This document shows positions 46,335-54,678 of a stretch of 64,000 nt of DNA, one piece after another. Source of the DNA: Clostridium sardiniense (lineage in GTDB: Bacteria > Bacillota > Clostridia > Clostridiales > Clostridiaceae); the NCBI RefSeq assembly GCF_016907995.1, contig NZ_JAFBDA010000009.1:62001-126000 (forward strand). Reading direction: 5' to 3'. The translations under genes and the position numbers were made by a program. Position 1 is the first letter of the stretch, and each line of letters starts with the position of its first letter. A model generated the notes under the pieces. That model did no database searches. It was given only the letters and a program-made list of their open reading frames with translations, and had not been told where the DNA came from.

Positions 46335-46559
46335 ATGGGAAGACGATTTACAGGGTCAGTATTTTGTTTAATATCAGCAATTTTATTTTCAACAAAATAT
46401 ATAAGCGCTGCAATATTCGGATCTAATGTTGTATCATGGAATGCTGAATTATTTGGTGCTATGTTGGAATATGTAGGGGCAACTCTTAATATATTAAGCA
46501 TAATTTCTTTAATAATAGGTATTGCCTATCTTGTTGCTGTAGAATTTAAAAAAGAATAA
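46335..46559 (+). CDS. Small two-span membrane protein (duplicated family, copy 1)
   Basis: A 74-residue protein; ATG at 46335 follows GGAGG, better than the ATG at 46323 which precedes that site. Two hydrophobic helices lie near residues 6-22 and 41-70 with a short polar loop (FGSNVVSWNAELFG). No family is recognised. A broken second copy lies at 52100-52293. It is the first gene of a 0.83 kb duplicated segment. Confidence 0.65.
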   Translation: MGRRFTGSVFCLISAILFSTKYISAAIFGSNVVSWNAELFGAMLEYVGATLNILSIISLIIGIAYLVAVEFKKE

Positions 46560-47192
46560 AATATTGTTAATATTTCCCTAAAAGATAAATAACATTTCGG
46601 TTTTTAATAAGTTTACTAAGTAAAATAATATTTATAAATAAACTTAATTATTAATATGATAGAAACGTTTGTTGGATAATAAATAATATTTAAGATACAA
46701 TGGAAATAAGAGGAAAGAGATGGTGGCTTTTGAATTGTATTTACTGTGGAAAGAGATGTACAGAAACTAGTAGAAAAGTATCTATAGATAATATCACTTT
46801 GTGCACATGCTGTGATGAGTGTGAGAAGAGATTTAATAAATATTATAATGATATAAAGAAAAACAAAAATAAATTTTTATTATTAATAATAATTAGCTGC
46901 ATTATATCTATATTTAGTTGCTTTTTAAATGGAGTATGGGGATTCGTTTTACCTTTTATATCTTTTGGTTTGACAATAATAAATTATCCCTATACAACTT
47001 TTGGTTTTATAGAGTTAGTTGGGGCAAGGAAAAGTATAACTATTACAAGAACATTTGGGTTGATGCTTATAATTATAGGAATTCTTATATATGCTTTTTA
47101 AAAATAATATATTTTTGTATATATTATGTAGAAAGACTAGTTCACAAGTAGCGTGTTACATAGGGAAAAAGAAATATTAATTTACTAAGGAA
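46365..47192 (+). repeat. Segmental direct duplication, copy 1
   Basis: From inside the small membrane gene through the zinc-ribbon gene to the next gene's leader, this segment aligns colinearly with 52080-52935. Shared strings include ACAAAATATATAAG, AGAAAAGTATCTATAGATAA, TTTTTGTATATATTATG and ATATTAATTTACTAAGGA. The copies are clearly diverged but colinear. Confidence 0.85.
46730..47101 (+). CDS. Zinc-ribbon membrane protein (duplicated family, copy 1)
   Basis: A 123-residue protein using TTG at 46730, the same start position as its copy at 52465; the frame is open from 46700. CIYCGKRC and CTCCDECEKRF provide a six-cysteine zinc-ribbon-like head (residues 3-37). A KKNKNK stretch follows, then three hydrophobic helices (about 47-62, 66-81 and 101-121). 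Residues match copy 2 along the whole length. Function unknown. Confidence 0.72.
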   Translation: MNCIYCGKRCTETSRKVSIDNITLCTCCDECEKRFNKYYNDIKKNKNKFLLLIIISCIISIFSCFLNGVWGFVLPFISFGLTIINYPYTTFGFIELVGARKSITITRTFGLMLIIIGILIYAF

Positions 47193-47224
47193 AAATTTTT
47201 ATAAGAGTTACAGGGGGAGAAGTT

Positions 47225-47545
47225 ATGACAGATTTTATTTTAGCGGCTTTGCCATGGGTAGTTTTTGGAATCACTATTGCAGTAGTTCTAACTAATTTCA
47301 GTAAGAAAAAGAAAAGTAGAAATACTACAGAAAGTCAAAATGATTTTGAAGATACAAATGTTGTGAAGGAAAAAGAAAATACCGAAGAAGATTATATGTC
47401 AATTGGAATGAGTCTTGGAATGTGTTTTGGTATAGTAATAGGTTCAGCATTTATGGAGGCAGTTGGGACAAGTGCTCTTACTTATGGTATCTGCTTTGGA
47501 ATGCTTGGTGGAATGGTTGTAGGGATGAACGTTAAGAGAAAGTAA
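47225..47545 (+). CDS. Small membrane protein with glycine-zipper-like C-terminus
   Basis: A 106-residue protein. A helix at about 5-24 is followed by a charged linker (KKKKSRNTTESQNDFED... to TEEDY). Two short glycine-rich hydrophobic segments come next (MSLGMCFGIVIGSAF and YGICFGMLGGMVVGM) and a KRK end. GxxxG spacing suggests a helical hairpin. No family named. It starts just after the duplicated segment with an AGGGGGAG site. Confidence 0.65.
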   Translation: MTDFILAALPWVVFGITIAVVLTNFSKKKKSRNTTESQNDFEDTNVVKEKENTEEDYMSIGMSLGMCFGIVIGSAFMEAVGTSALTYGICFGMLGGMVVGMNVKRK

Positions 47546-47931
47546 TTTCTAATTTATTTGAGAAATTAAATTATAAAAAGTAGTAATAATTGATTGTTTA
47601 ATAAAAATGTTATATTAATAGTTCCAGTATTTAATAAATCATAATTTATTGGTACTTTTAATGGTTAAATCCAAAGAATATAAATGTATAAATTAAAATT
47701 ATTGATAAAATTAATGGTACTATAGTATCATTAATTTTATAATATGGGTATTTTTATGATATATATTTACTATAATTGCAATTGATACAAGAACAATTTA
47801 TAGAAACTTAAAAATAGATGATAAAGAAAATTTAATTGATGTAGATAGTAATAAAATAGTAGAGAAAATAAGTATTATAAATATTTATATGTATAAAATT
47901 AATATTTGAGTATGGTTATGGGGGGATAAAA
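47546..47931. other. Intergenic stretch with a weak hairpin and a possible gene scar
   Basis: AATAAAT-CATA-ATTTATT at about 47631-47648 with partial flanking pairing may terminate the upstream gene. At 47770-47880 a short coding-like string (DTRTIYRNLKIDDKENLIDVDSNKIVEK) without start or stop context looks like a remnant. No other feature is seen. Confidence 0.35.
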
Positions 47932-48624
47932 TTGAATATTTTAATTGTTGAAGATAATGTTGATATAAATAATCTTATTTCTAGAATACTTGAGACGGAA
48001 GGGTACTCAGTAAGGGAAGCATATTCTGGTTCAGAAGGAATGATGTGTATAGAGCAATTTGAGTATGATCTTGTAATTCTTGATTTAATGCTACCTGGAA
48101 TTAGTGGAGAAGAGCTTATAGAAAAGATCAGGGATAAGAGTGTTGTTCCAATAGTAGTTATATCTGCCAAGGAAGGAGTTCAGAGCAAAATAAATGTACT
48201 TAAGCTAGGAGCTGATGATTTTATAAGTAAACCTTTTGACAATGATGAAGTTCTTGCTAGAGTAGAGGCTCAGCTTAGAAGATATAAAAAGTTTTCTAAA
48301 AAAGAAGTTAAAAAAACTAAGTTTACATATAAAAATTTAGTTCTAGATTTAGAAACTAGACAAGCTTTTATAGGAAATAAAGAAGTACTATTAACTGCAA
48401 GGGAATTTTCTATAATAGAACTTCTAATATCAAATCCAAAGAAGGTTTTTACAAGAGCAAACTTATTTGAATCCGCATGGAACAATGAATTCTTAGGTGA
48501 TGATAACACAGTAAATGTCCATATAAGCAATTTAAGAACAAAGCTTTCAAAACTAGACCAAGAAAACGAATATATAAAAACCGTGTGGGGTATAGGCTTT
48601 AAATTAGGTGAAGAGATTAATTAA
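47932..48624 (+). CDS. OmpR-family response regulator of the peptide-immunity-like island
   Basis: A 230-residue regulator, TTG start behind GGGGGG. Receiver residues E8-D9, phosphoacceptor D51 in LDLMLPGISGEE, conserved S in VISAK and K in ISKPF are visible. The winged-helix DNA-binding domain starts near residue 128 (FTYKNLVLDLETRQAF... to KTVWGIGFKLG). Its kinase is not adjacent; it lies beyond two ABC genes at 50604. An 11-bp direct repeat before the ABC genes is its likely target. Confidence 0.92.
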   Translation: MNILIVEDNVDINNLISRILETEGYSVREAYSGSEGMMCIEQFEYDLVILDLMLPGISGEELIEKIRDKSVVPIVVISAKEGVQSKINVLKLGADDFISKPFDNDEVLARVEAQLRRYKKFSKKEVKKTKFTYKNLVLDLETRQAFIGNKEVLLTAREFSIIELLISNPKKVFTRANLFESAWNNEFLGDDNTVNVHISNLRTKLSKLDQENEYIKTVWGIGFKLGEEIN

Positions 48625-48681
48625 CTAGTTATTATTAAAGCCTAGATATAAAATAAATATCTTAAGAGAGCTAAATAAAAA

Positions 48682-48703
48682 CTTAAGATTTGCTTAATCT
48701 TTG
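48682..48703 (+). promoter_or_regulatory. Tandem 11-bp direct repeat, likely response-regulator site
   Basis: CTTAAGATTTG and CTTAATCTTTG are adjacent with no gap; one turn spacing is what OmpR-type dimers bind. A third CTTAAG occurs at 48661. The site ends about 63 bases before the ATPase start, upstream of a TATAGAAT -10-like sequence. Confidence 0.65.
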
Positions 48704-48766
48704 ATTTATGATATCTTACAAAATTCTCTATAGAATAAGCCATAAGATATCAGGAGGGGATTTTAA

Positions 48767-49684
48767 ATGAGAGATTTAGTTTTAAAAACATATGGCATAA
48801 CTAAAAAATACGGAAATCAGCTATCAAATGATGATATAAACATCACTGTTAGAAAAGGTGATATTTATGGATTAATAGGTAAAAATGGAGCAGGAAAAAC
48901 AACTTTGATTAGAGTTATAACGGGTTTGGCTCATAAAACAAGTGGACATATTGAGCTATTTGGTAGAAATGGAGAAAGGAAATTAAATGATTCTAGAACT
49001 ATGATAGGAAGTTTAATCGAATCTCCTGCTTTTTATCCTAATATGACAGCAAGGGAAAATCTAGAGGTTTCAAGAATATTTAGGAATATAGCAGGCAAGG
49101 AGTGTGTTGATGAAGTTTTAGATTTAGTTGGATTAAGTGATACAGGCAAGAAAAGAGTTAAGAATTTTTCTTTGGGTATGAAGCAAAGATTAGGGATAGC
49201 AAATGCTTTACTTGGAAATCCAAAACTACTTATATTAGATGAGCCTATAAATGGGTTAGATCCAATGGGAATAATTGAAATAAGAGAGCTTCTTAAAAAA
49301 TTAAATAAAGAAAAAGATATGACCATAATAATATCAAGTCATATTTTGGGGGAGCTTTCAGAACTTGCAACTTGCTATGGGATTATGAGTGAAGGTAAGC
49401 TTATAGAAGAGATTTCAGAAGAAGTGCTTAATGAAAAATGTAGACAAAATGTAGAGATTAAGGTTGATGATAAAGATAGAGCTGTTGTTTTAATTGAGAA
49501 AGAAATGGGAATAAAAAATTATATAGTACTAGAAAACAATATTATAAAAATCTTTGATAACTTAGACCAAGTTGGATTAATAAATTCAACACTTTCAATA
49601 AATGGAGTTATAGTTGAAAGTATAGGTTTAAAGGGTGAAAGTTTAGAAGAATATTTTATGACACTAGTTGGAGGTGCTAAATAA
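48767..49684 (+). CDS. ABC transporter ATPase (BcrA/lantibiotic-immunity type)
   Basis: A 305-residue ATPase. Walker A GKNGAGKTT is near residue 37, signature FSLGMKQRLG near 134, Walker B LLILDEPINGLDPMG near 154 and SSHILGELS near 191. The C-terminal 80 residues resemble BcrA/LanF ATPases. It overlaps the permease start by one base. In that family the pair exports peptide antibiotics or protects against them. An AGGAGGGG site precedes ATG. Confidence 0.93.
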   Translation: MRDLVLKTYGITKKYGNQLSNDDINITVRKGDIYGLIGKNGAGKTTLIRVITGLAHKTSGHIELFGRNGERKLNDSRTMIGSLIESPAFYPNMTARENLEVSRIFRNIAGKECVDEVLDLVGLSDTGKKRVKNFSLGMKQRLGIANALLGNPKLLILDEPINGLDPMGIIEIRELLKKLNKEKDMTIIISSHILGELSELATCYGIMSEGKLIEEISEEVLNEKCRQNVEIKVDDKDRAVVLIEKEMGIKNYIVLENNIIKIFDNLDQVGLINSTLSINGVIVESIGLKGESLEEYFMTLVGGAK

Positions 49685-50538
49685 TGAATAGATTAATTAA
49701 AGCAGAAGTATTTAAACTAATGAAAAATAAGGCTTTTAAGGTATTATGCATGATTTGTGTTATATTCGCTTTTATAAGTATATTTTCAATTTCAGATACA
49801 ATGAATAATTTAATGAAAGAATCCATGTCTAATATTCCTGAGGAGGTACAGGCAATGGCTCAAACAAGCGAAGCCACTGGATCAATTGTTACTCCAGGAA
49901 GAATTGGATTTAATATGCCAAGAGGAAATAGTCCATTAGATGTTTATTATGTATCTTTTGGAGTAGGTATAATTGAAATTTTAATAGGAGTTTTAGTTGG
50001 TGGATTCTTAGCCAAAGAATATTCGGAAGGAACTATGAAAAATATACTAGCTTATGGAAAGAGTAGAACAAAATTTTATTTATCAAAGTTTATAGCTATG
50101 GTGGTAGGTGTTTCTATATTCACATTAATTATAACTTTAATATCTTTTATAGGAACGGGTTTTATTAATGGTTTCGGAGATATATTGTTAGCTGATGTAG
50201 GTAAAATGGCGATGACATTCTTAGCTTCAATAATGGCAAGTTCAGCAGTAATAGCTTTAATTATGATAATAAGTTCCTTGGTAAAAGGAAATGGAGCAAC
50301 CATAGGAATTACAGTGGTTTTATTTGTATTAATTCCAACAATAATAAGTATATTCTATGGAACTTATCCTACATTTGATTCCATATATGAAATGACTCCA
50401 TATTATAATAATGCTTTAGCAACATCACAGAATGCAGAGACTAGCGATTTAATAAGATCTATAGGAATTTCTTTAGTAACAATGGGTCTTTCTTTAGGAA
50501 TAGGAACTAAGATATTTGATAAACAGGATATAAAATAA
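49684..50538 (+). CDS. ABC-2 type permease (lantibiotic-immunity type)
   Basis: A 284-residue membrane protein with six hydrophobic segments and a first extracellular loop of about 60 residues (TMNNLMKESMSNIPEEVQAM...). The motif GGFLAKEYSEGTMKNILAYGKSRTKFYLSKF near residue 102 is the conserved cytoplasmic element of ABC-2/LanE-LanG permeases. Only one permease gene is present, so it may act as a homodimer. It pairs with the ATPase upstream. Confidence 0.9.
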   Translation: MNRLIKAEVFKLMKNKAFKVLCMICVIFAFISIFSISDTMNNLMKESMSNIPEEVQAMAQTSEATGSIVTPGRIGFNMPRGNSPLDVYYVSFGVGIIEILIGVLVGGFLAKEYSEGTMKNILAYGKSRTKFYLSKFIAMVVGVSIFTLIITLISFIGTGFINGFGDILLADVGKMAMTFLASIMASSAVIALIMIISSLVKGNGATIGITVVLFVLIPTIISIFYGTYPTFDSIYEMTPYYNNALATSQNAETSDLIRSIGISLVTMGLSLGIGTKIFDKQDIK

Positions 50539-50552
50539 GATTTTCACTAAAT

Positions 50553-50590
50553 TAAGGTGCTTCTTTTAGGAGTCACCTTATTAGTATTTT
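50553..50590 (+). terminator. Weak terminator between permease and kinase
   Basis: TAAGGTG / CACCTTA with inner TTC/GGA pairing, followed by TTAGTATTTT. It may lower but not stop kinase transcription. Confidence 0.5.
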
Positions 50591-50603
50591 ATGGGAGAGT
50601 AGT

Positions 50604-51494
50604 ATGGTTATAAAGAGCGTATTGATTTTTCTTATTATATGTTTAGTATTTTACATAGTAAGGATTAAGTTGGAAATTAAAAATATATCAAGACAGATAA
50701 GGGAGTGGAATGGGGAAAATATTAATATAAAAACTAATTATATAGATAATGAAATAGAGGAACTTGTAAAAGATATAAATGGTATTTATGATGAGAATCA
50801 AAAGGTTAGAGCAGAAAATAAAAGAATGGATGAGGAGCTTAGAAGAAGTATATCAAATATGTCACATGATTTAAGAACACCTCTAACCTCTATTAGTGGA
50901 TATATACAACTTATAAAAAATGATAAAAGTAGTGAAGCAGAAAAAAGGAAGTATCTTGATATAGTAGATAAAAGAGCAAGAAGTTTACAAAGATTGATTA
51001 CAAATTTCTATGATTTATCAAGGCTAAACAGTAATGATTATATATTTAACTTTAAGAATATCAATTTAAAGGATATTTTGGTTGAAAACATAGCTACATA
51101 TTATGGTAGTTTTATAAGTAATCATATTGAACCTAGTATTGAAATTCAAGATAATACTTCAAATATAATTTCTGATGAGAATGCTATCAATAGGGTATTT
51201 TCAAACCTTATTGGAAATATGATAAAGCATGGAGGGAAATTTATAAGTATTAATTTAAAAGAAGAGGAGAATTTTATAGTAACTGAATTCATAAACTCTG
51301 TTGATCATAGTGAAGAGATACAGGTTCATAAGATATTTGATAGATTTTATATAGGAGATAAATCAAGAACAAAAAACAATACAGGCTTAGGATTAGCTAT
51401 AACAAAGACATTTGTTGAAAAACTTGGACATAATATAAGCGCTAAGTTGGATAATGATAAATTATATATTGAAATTATTTGGAAAAAAGTTTAA
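50604..51494 (+). CDS. Histidine kinase, partner of the regulator at 47932
   Basis: A 296-residue kinase with one N-terminal helix (residues 2-18), so it has no large external sensor. A linker coiled region leads to the phosphoacceptor box MSHDLRTPLTSISGY near residue 92. N box NLIGNMIKHGG and G box NTGLGLAITKTF follow. The short form resembles kinases linked to lantibiotic-immunity transporters. Position after the ABC genes, with the regulator before them, suggests one functional unit. Confidence 0.92.
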   Translation: MVIKSVLIFLIICLVFYIVRIKLEIKNISRQIREWNGENINIKTNYIDNEIEELVKDINGIYDENQKVRAENKRMDEELRRSISNMSHDLRTPLTSISGYIQLIKNDKSSEAEKRKYLDIVDKRARSLQRLITNFYDLSRLNSNDYIFNFKNINLKDILVENIATYYGSFISNHIEPSIEIQDNTSNIISDENAINRVFSNLIGNMIKHGGKFISINLKEEENFIVTEFINSVDHSEEIQVHKIFDRFYIGDKSRTKNNTGLGLAITKTFVEKLGHNISAKLDNDKLYIEIIWKKV

Positions 51495-51562
51495 CTTTTA
51501 TAATAATTAAAAATCATCATGTCTACAGACTAAAATTAGATGAAATTTAATATGAAGAAGCG

Positions 51563-51606
51563 AAACTATAAGGTAGCCCAATGGTGGACTACCTTATAGT
51601 TTTGCT
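51563..51606 (+). terminator. Terminator after the kinase gene
   Basis: Arms AAACTATAAGGTAG / CTACCTTATAGTTT with a 12-base loop, then TGCTG. Confidence 0.82.
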
Positions 51607-51703
51607 GAAAATTAACAAGTTACTCTATATAAATTTTATATTATTCGTTAAAGTGAATTATATAAACGAGAAAATAATAAGATAAGAATTTAAAATCACT
51701 TTA

Positions 51704-52003
51704 TTAATTATTTACTAAATCATTTGCTAAGGATTGATTAAAGTAATGAGGAGTAAATTCTATAATTTTATAATCTTGTATCCCATGAACTTTTAATGGT
51801 TCAATAGATAAGTAGTCATCTATCTTTTCAATAGAATCTGCTATCATAACAAATAGTCCACCACTCATATTTGACTTAAGAGCAGACATTAATATTAATC
51901 CGTTATCTATTGCTTTTTGAGAATAGGCCATATGTTCTTTCATAATATCATCATTAATTAAATCTGGATTTTTTATTATTCCTTCAACCATAAAATATTT
52001 CAT
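51704..52003 (-). CDS. YciI-like family protein
   Basis: A 99-residue small protein with the ferredoxin-like YciI/PBP2-dimer fold pattern: KYFMVEGIIKNPDLINDDIMKEHMAYSQKAIDNGLILMSA, then GGLFVMIADSIEKIDDYLSIEP. The role of YciI proteins is mostly unknown; some bind or process phenolic compounds. AAGGAGAAG site before ATG. It lies between the ABC island and the second duplicated segment. Confidence 0.8.
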   Translation of the reverse strand: MKYFMVEGIIKNPDLINDDIMKEHMAYSQKAIDNGLILMSALKSNMSGGLFVMIADSIEKIDDYLSIEPLKVHGIQDYKIIEFTPHYFNQSLANDLVNN

Positions 52004-52099
52004 TTTTCTTCTCCTTCAACTATGAATTATAACTAAAGTTTTTAAATATATTTGATCTTATCTTTAGTTTAAATACTATCTTGTTTAATTTTATTATAT

Positions 52100-52293
52100 C
52101 ATATTTTAAACTTATAGCTAAGATAACAAAATATATAAGTGCTACAATATTTGGCTCTAATACTGCATCATAGAATGTTAAATTATTTGGTGATATGTTG
52201 GTGTGTATAGGGGACACTTTTAATATATTAAACATGATTTCTTTAATAGTAGGTATTTAACTATTTTGTTGTTACAGAATTAAAAAAGAATAA
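52100..52293 (+). pseudogene. Broken copy of the small two-span membrane protein
   Basis: Reading with shifts gives KYISATIFGSNTAS, stop, NVKLFGDM and FNILNMISLIVGI, then a frameshift to the IKKE end. Compared with the intact gene at 46335, a Trp codon TGG has become TAG and a base has been lost near 52259. The N-terminal codons are missing. Confidence 0.75.
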
Positions 52294-52464
52294 AATATCG
52301 TTAGTATATTCCTAAAATATAAATAATGTTTTAGTTTTTCATAAATTTCCTAAGTTGAATAGTATCTATAAATAAATTCAGTTATTAATATGATATAAGA
52401 ACTTGTTGGATAAGAAATAATATTTAATATATAATGGAAATATGAGGAAAAAAGGTGGTGCGTT

Positions 52465-52836
52465 TTGAAGTGTAGTTACTGTGGAAATAAATGTACAGGG
52501 ATTAGTAGAAAAGTATCTATAGATAATAACACTTTTTATACATGTTGTGATGAGTGTAAGAAAAGGTTTGATAAAGACTATAATGATGTGGAGAAAAACA
52601 AAAATAAGTTTTTATTACTACTAATAATTAGCTGTATTATATCTATATTTGGTTGCTTTTTAAGTGGAGTATGGGGATTAGTCTTACCCTTTATATCATT
52701 TGGTTTGACAATAACAATTTATCCATATACAACTTTCGGTTTTATAGAGTTAGCTAGAATAAGGAAGAGCATAAATATTGCAAGAACATTTGGAGTCATA
52801 CTTATAATTATAGGAATCCTTATATATACTTTTTAA
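52465..52836 (+). CDS. Zinc-ribbon membrane protein (duplicated family, copy 2)
   Basis: A 123-residue protein starting at TTG after AAAGGTGG. It has the same six-cysteine head (CSYCGNKC and CCDECKKRF) and three C-terminal helices as the protein at 46730. Substitutions are mostly conservative and the reading frame is intact, so it looks maintained rather than decaying. Function unknown. Confidence 0.75.
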   Translation: MKCSYCGNKCTGISRKVSIDNNTFYTCCDECKKRFDKDYNDVEKNKNKFLLLLIISCIISIFGCFLSGVWGLVLPFISFGLTITIYPYTTFGFIELARIRKSINIARTFGVILIIIGILIYTF

Positions 52837-52935
52837 AAATAATATATTTTTGTATATATTATGTGGAAAGAACAGTGTGTAAGTAGTAGGTTACATAGAA
52901 AAAAGAAAATATTAATTTACTAAGGAGAATTTTTT

Positions 52936-53172
52936 ATGAGAAAAACTAAAGTAGATCAAGGTTTTGAGCTAATATATTGGAATTTAAGTCATAGAAGAAA
53001 ATTTATTAGGAATTTATGGGGGACACCTATATGTATTATTTTGTTAGCATTTATGTGGTATATAAGTGACAATATTATTTTAAATACTACATTTACAATA
53101 TTGATTGCTGTAGTATGTTCAATAGGACTAATTTATAATTATATTGAGTGGAAGAAAACAGAAAAAGAGTAG
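52936..53172 (+). CDS. Small two-span membrane protein
   Basis: A 78-residue protein with a charged head (VDQGFELIYWNLSHRRKFIRNLW), two helices near 30-46 and 50-68, and a charged tail EWKKTEKE. No family is recognised. It sits where 47225 sits after the other duplicated segment, but the two proteins do not look alike. AAGGAG site. Confidence 0.65.
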   Translation: MRKTKVDQGFELIYWNLSHRRKFIRNLWGTPICIILLAFMWYISDNIILNTTFTILIAVVCSIGLIYNYIEWKKTEKE

Positions 53173-53186
53173 ATTTCTACTCTTTT
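53164..53186 (+). terminator. Terminator after the small membrane gene
   Basis: AAAGAGTAG / CTACTCTTT with a 4-base loop; it overlaps the stop codon region. Confidence 0.75.
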
Positions 53187-53191
53187 AAATT

Positions 53192-53250
53192 TAAAGTATA
53201 CACTTGTCTATTTTTACTACTATACCATCATTATGCACTGTATCAGTTAT
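53192..53250 (-). pseudogene. HAD phosphatase gene fragment A (3' end)
   Basis: About 59 bases match the last codons of the HAD phosphatase gene at 59616 with few changes: minus-strand translation ITDTVHNDGIVVKIDKCIL against ITDTVHNDGIAVGIDKFIL. It ends abruptly at TATCAGTTA. Confidence 0.75.
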
Positions 53251-53921
53251 CGAAAAAATTTAACTTGTCCATTATTAGATATTGTACCTTTATCAATTAA
53301 TCCATTACCACCATTTTTAATAGCATCATAATCCTTTATTATAAAATAATGATCAATATCATTTGGATTAAAACCTTGTAACCCAACTAATATACCGTTA
53401 TCAAGCTTATTATTATCATTACATAAGAAACTATCACTATTATCAACTTCTTTAAATTTAACAGAATTAATAGAGCTATTTGGATTTATAGCTTTTATAG
53501 GAATAATGTATTTTGGTACTGATTGATTTAATATTTCTTCCTTTAATATTAATGATATAAATTTTTTCTTTGATAAAGGTTGTTCTTTAGAAACTTGTTC
53601 ATTAGTTTTATTTAATTGAGGCGACTCATTAGGTTGCATTGGGTGAGTTCTCTCATTAGATTGATTTACTTTAGGTTGTTCATCAGATTGATTTGATTTA
53701 TCTGAATTATTATATTGCTTTATTTCAGAAGGCTCAATGGAGTGTTTTAATTGAGTTAATTTATCATTTTTACTTGTTTGAGTTGATTTGTTAGCTTTTT
53801 CAATTTGATTTTGAGCAGTAGTTTTAAGTGTATTATTTTGTTTAGAATTAAATTTAACAATAAATGTTCCAATTAAAATAGCTATGACTATAACACCAGC
53901 TAATAAATATTTCTTTCTCAT
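53247..53921 (-). CDS. Membrane-anchored protein with Q/N/S-rich linker
   Basis: A 224-residue protein. One helix at about 4-21 is an anchor. Residues 28-120 are low-complexity and rich in Q, N, S, K and E, with degenerate repeats such as QSNERTHPMQPNESPQLNKTNEQ. A folded C-terminal part of about 100 residues (ISLILKEEILNQSVPKYIIPIKAINPNSSINS...) is not recognised. The stop codon lies within the 9-bp repeat at 53241-53249. AAGGAAGG site. Likely exposed at the cell surface. Confidence 0.65.
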   Translation of the reverse strand: MRKKYLLAGVIVIAILIGTFIVKFNSKQNNTLKTTAQNQIEKANKSTQTSKNDKLTQLKHSIEPSEIKQYNNSDKSNQSDEQPKVNQSNERTHPMQPNESPQLNKTNEQVSKEQPLSKKKFISLILKEEILNQSVPKYIIPIKAINPNSSINSVKFKEVDNSDSFLCNDNNKLDNGILVGLQGFNPNDIDHYFIIKDYDAIKNGGNGLIDKGTISNNGQVKFFR

Positions 53922-54235
53922 TTAAAAGGCCTTCCTTCATTTTTTATAATATAAAGTATTACATAACGTTTTATAATCATTTATAGAATCATATTATCAC
54001 AAATTTTATACTATATATCTACACTCATATATCGAAATTGAAAAAAGGATATACAATAAGAGTAAAAATAATAATTATATTCTATAAAAAATAGTTATAC
54101 TATTATACTCAGAATATGAAAATCTTATTTTTTATATATTTAAGATTCTATTATGACAAAAAGAATTTATATAAATAGATCCTTTTTGTTAAACTTTAAA
54201 ATATTTGCCTATTACTAAAACAAGACCACAATATA

Positions 54236-54325
54236 TGCTATATCAGTTAATTCTTTAGCATAAATCTTTACATCATTAGCATTTTCCATAGCAATTCCAC
54301 AAGAAGCAGTAGATATTAATGTTCT
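54236..54325 (-). pseudogene. HAD phosphatase gene fragment B
   Basis: About 90 bases match the segment just upstream of fragment A in the intact gene. Minus-strand translation includes SCGIAMENANDVKIYAKELTD against GCGIAMGNANDDVKIYAKEITD (one codon deleted). It begins at a second copy of TATCAGTTA (54241-54249). Confidence 0.75.
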
Positions 54326-54652
54326 ATATATATTAAAAATATTGATTTTTTAATAAATTCAATCATTTTTTTATTAATAAAAGTATTTATAATTACTCAT
54401 TAAATATCAAATTAACAAATATATTAATTATGTATCCAATAAATACAATTAATAATAAGATAAATTAATCTATAACTTAAATCAGTTGATTTTAAAATTG
54501 TTAAGTAAAAAGATGTGTACTTTAGATCTTTAAAATTTGATTTAGAGATCTTAAATAAAAGGCGTAATATAGAAAAAATATTTAATTTTGTACAAATATA
54601 AACAAAAGGAGGGGGAGAAAAGATAGTATCAATAAATTAATATAGTTATTTT

Positions 54653-54666
54653 AGAAAAGGTTTTCA
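54653..54666. promoter_or_regulatory. Possible catabolite-repression (cre) site
   Basis: AGAAAAGGTTTTCA resembles the CcpA cre consensus TGAAAGCGCTTTCA with four differences. It lies between the expected promoter and the AGGAGGGGG site of the glycosidase gene, a position suited to roadblock repression. Confidence 0.35.
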
Positions 54667-54678
54667 TAGGAGGGGGAA

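Larger units (their letters stand above)
52080..52935 (+). repeat. Segmental direct duplication, copy 2
   Basis: Colinear with 46365-47192. This copy carries a broken small-membrane gene, an intact zinc-ribbon membrane gene and the same downstream leader with CTAAGGAG. Between the two copies lie about 4.9 kb with the two-component/ABC unit and a YciI gene. Confidence 0.85.
53922..54678. other. Long AT-rich intergenic stretch
   Basis: Contains HAD fragment B at 54236-54325 and a leader for the GH110 gene. A second strong ribosome-like AAAAGGAGGGGGAG at 54604-54617 has no start codon in range. No other supported gene or RNA is seen. Confidence 0.5.

Noticed and set aside
46918..47151. Second plus-strand frame overlapping the zinc-ribbon membrane gene.
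   Set aside because: Frame shadow of the duplicated gene; copy 2 does not keep it.
53250..54240. A defined transposon between the HAD fragments.
   Set aside because: No transposase and no terminal inverted repeats found, and the 9-bp repeat is native HAD gene sequence, so I keep it as a hypothesis only.
54604..54660. Strong AAAAGGAGGGGGAG suggesting a leader peptide before the glycosidase.
   Set aside because: No ATG, GTG or TTG at usable distance; only ATA follows, so no peptide can be supported.
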